Assembly: GCA_017963805.1 (NCBI GenBank)
Contig: JAGCTE010000071.1
Coordinates: forward strand, 34,109 to 98,108
DNA length: 64,000 nt
Reading direction: 5' to 3'
Source: a bacterium
Lineage (GTDB): Bacteria > Auribacterota > UBA3054
Shown: piece after piece, positions 63,335-64,000 of the stretch
Layout of the letters: the number at the start of each line of letters is the position of its first letter
How positions within the stretch are numbered: the stretch's first letter is position 1
Translations under genes and position numbers: made by a program
The notes under the pieces: generated by a model
The model's database searches: none
The model's input: only the letters and a program-made list of their open reading frames with translations
What the model was told of the DNA's origin: nothing

Positions 63335-64000
63335 TCCGTAGAAGAGCGCGCCGGCGACGGTGCGCTTCAGCAAATTGGAGCGTTCCTCAGGGGAAAGCTC
63401 CTTTTTCTGCCTCGCGGCGATCATGGCCTTCTCCTTGGCCTGCGCCTTTTCTATGGCTTCCTTCTTAGCCTTGTCTTCGGCTTCGCCGCGCCCCTGGTTC
63501 ATGTAGGCGACATTTTTGAAGTAGACTTCCGGATGGACGGAGACGAAAGTCCTGAAGGGCTTGCTGCCGACTATTGATTCCATGTTGACCGGGCGCTTTA
63601 TGGGATATTTGAAAGGCAGCCACCAGGAGAAGTTGTAGGAGCCGAAGTCGGAGTTCACAGCCGAAGACTGCAATCTGATGGCCCTGGTGGTGTTTTTTAT
63701 CAGCGGTTTTCCGGAATCGTCCCTGGTGTTGAAGAAAAGGTCGACGTTCACTTCCGGACGCTCGAAGCAGATGGTCTGGGGAAGCTTGAAATCGCTCACG
63801 CACTTGTAGGCTTTCACCCTGACGCCGTCGCTGGAAAGGAGCGTGAAGTGATCGGCGATGTTGGCGGGGATCTTGACTTCGTTCTGAAGGTCGAGGAAAT
63901 TGTTCCTGAGCTGGAAGGTGAGCCTGAACCCGAAGCCGTTGGTCAGGATCTGCTTGTATCTCGCGCCCCACTTTTTAAGGAAGGCCGCGCGGTCTTTGGG
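63320..64000 (-). CDS. Hypothetical protein, 5' end beyond the window
   Basis: The minus-strand frame is open from base 64000 to a stop at 63320, about 226 visible residues with no start required inside the window; an in-frame GTG at 63817 is probably internal. The visible part is mixed beta structure (RLTFQLRNNFLDLQNEVKI, NSDFGSYNFSWWLPF), then an Ala/Lys/Glu-rich helical stretch (about 20 residues of KA/EA repeats) and a short hydrophobic end. No family recognised. It converges with, and overlaps by 15 bases, the SGNH hydrolase gene. Confidence 0.72.
   Translation of the reverse strand, partial: PKDRAAFLKKWGARYKQILTNGFGFRLTFQLRNNFLDLQNEVKIPANIADHFTLLSSDGVRVKAYKCVSDFKLPQTICFERPEVNVDLFFNTRDDSGKPLIKNTTRAIRLQSSAVNSDFGSYNFSWWLPFKYPIKRPVNMESIVGSKPFRTFVSVHPEVYFKNVAYMNQGRGEAEDKAKKEAIEKAQAKEKAMIAARQKKELSPEERSNLLKRTVAGALFYGLLAD

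Overview
The window is a dense, mostly housekeeping stretch of a Gram-negative chromosome, about 60 protein genes and one tRNA, with no phage, insertion sequence, CRISPR array or rRNA. The Gram-negative call rests on LpxI (lipid A), LspA with several lipoprotein signal peptides, periplasmic parvulins and a type II secretion-like locus. The mix of carboxyspermidine-type polyamine genes, a GH172 (DUF2961) protein, an SGNH hydrolase, a GH20-type glycosidase and a ferredoxin-EtfA fusion would suit an anaerobic, glycan-using member of the PVC group (Lentisphaerota-like). That placement is inference and no single gene proves it.

Layout. 1-2990: thrS (5' truncated by the window), infC with an AUU start, rpmI, rplT, then a bidirectional terminator. 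3010-9113 (minus): a polytopic membrane protein, then the operon pheS-ispF-two tandem sodium:neurotransmitter-type symporters. 9297-11764 (plus): GH20-like glycosidase and a basic-secretory-protein metallopeptidase-like lipoprotein. 11776-20351 (minus): rpmE, prfA, two parvulin isomerases, ruvC, ruvA, a PfkB sugar kinase, pepF and a Na/Ca exchanger. 20434-26735 (minus): ruvB, hisG, an orphan lipoyl-domain protein, a GT2 glycosyltransferase, then the polyamine trio (carboxynorspermidine dehydrogenase, decarboxylase, agmatinase). 26951-29257 (minus): rho and a CPBP-type protease, then tRNA-Ser(GCU). 29512-33105 (plus): a giant GtrA-fusion membrane protein. 33089-33968: a strong promoter, a structured leader and a small abundant-looking exported protein. 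34067-45988 (plus): a QueE-like protein without the radical-SAM cysteines, radA, an exported protein, recN, a cyclophilin lipoprotein, lpxI, a Gfo/Idh oxidoreductase, tlyA, nadK, dapA, purN, recG. 46054-50570: acyl-CoA dehydrogenase, etfB, ferredoxin-etfA, and a NeuD-PAP2 fusion. 50684-57890: HAD phosphatase and a type II secretion/type IV pilus-like cluster with fused subunits. 57906-63334: ileS, a DksA-type zinc finger, lspA, GH172, SGNH hydrolase. A partial minus-strand gene runs off the right end.

The most unusual points are: a GspM-GspC fusion and a PilM-PilN fusion in the secretion locus, plus a pseudopilin with a Gly/Arg-rich tail; the GtrA fusion together with a GT2 whose metal-binding DGDGQ motif reads SGSGQ; a QueE homologue with the cluster-binding loop deleted; a structured leader ahead of an exported protein that has no Arg, His or Trp; and a NeuD-PAP2 fusion. 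Most recognisable promoters carry an extended -10 (TGnTATAAT-like), and two of them sit so close to the start codon that the transcripts would be leaderless or nearly so. All family assignments come from reading the sequence; no database search was run.
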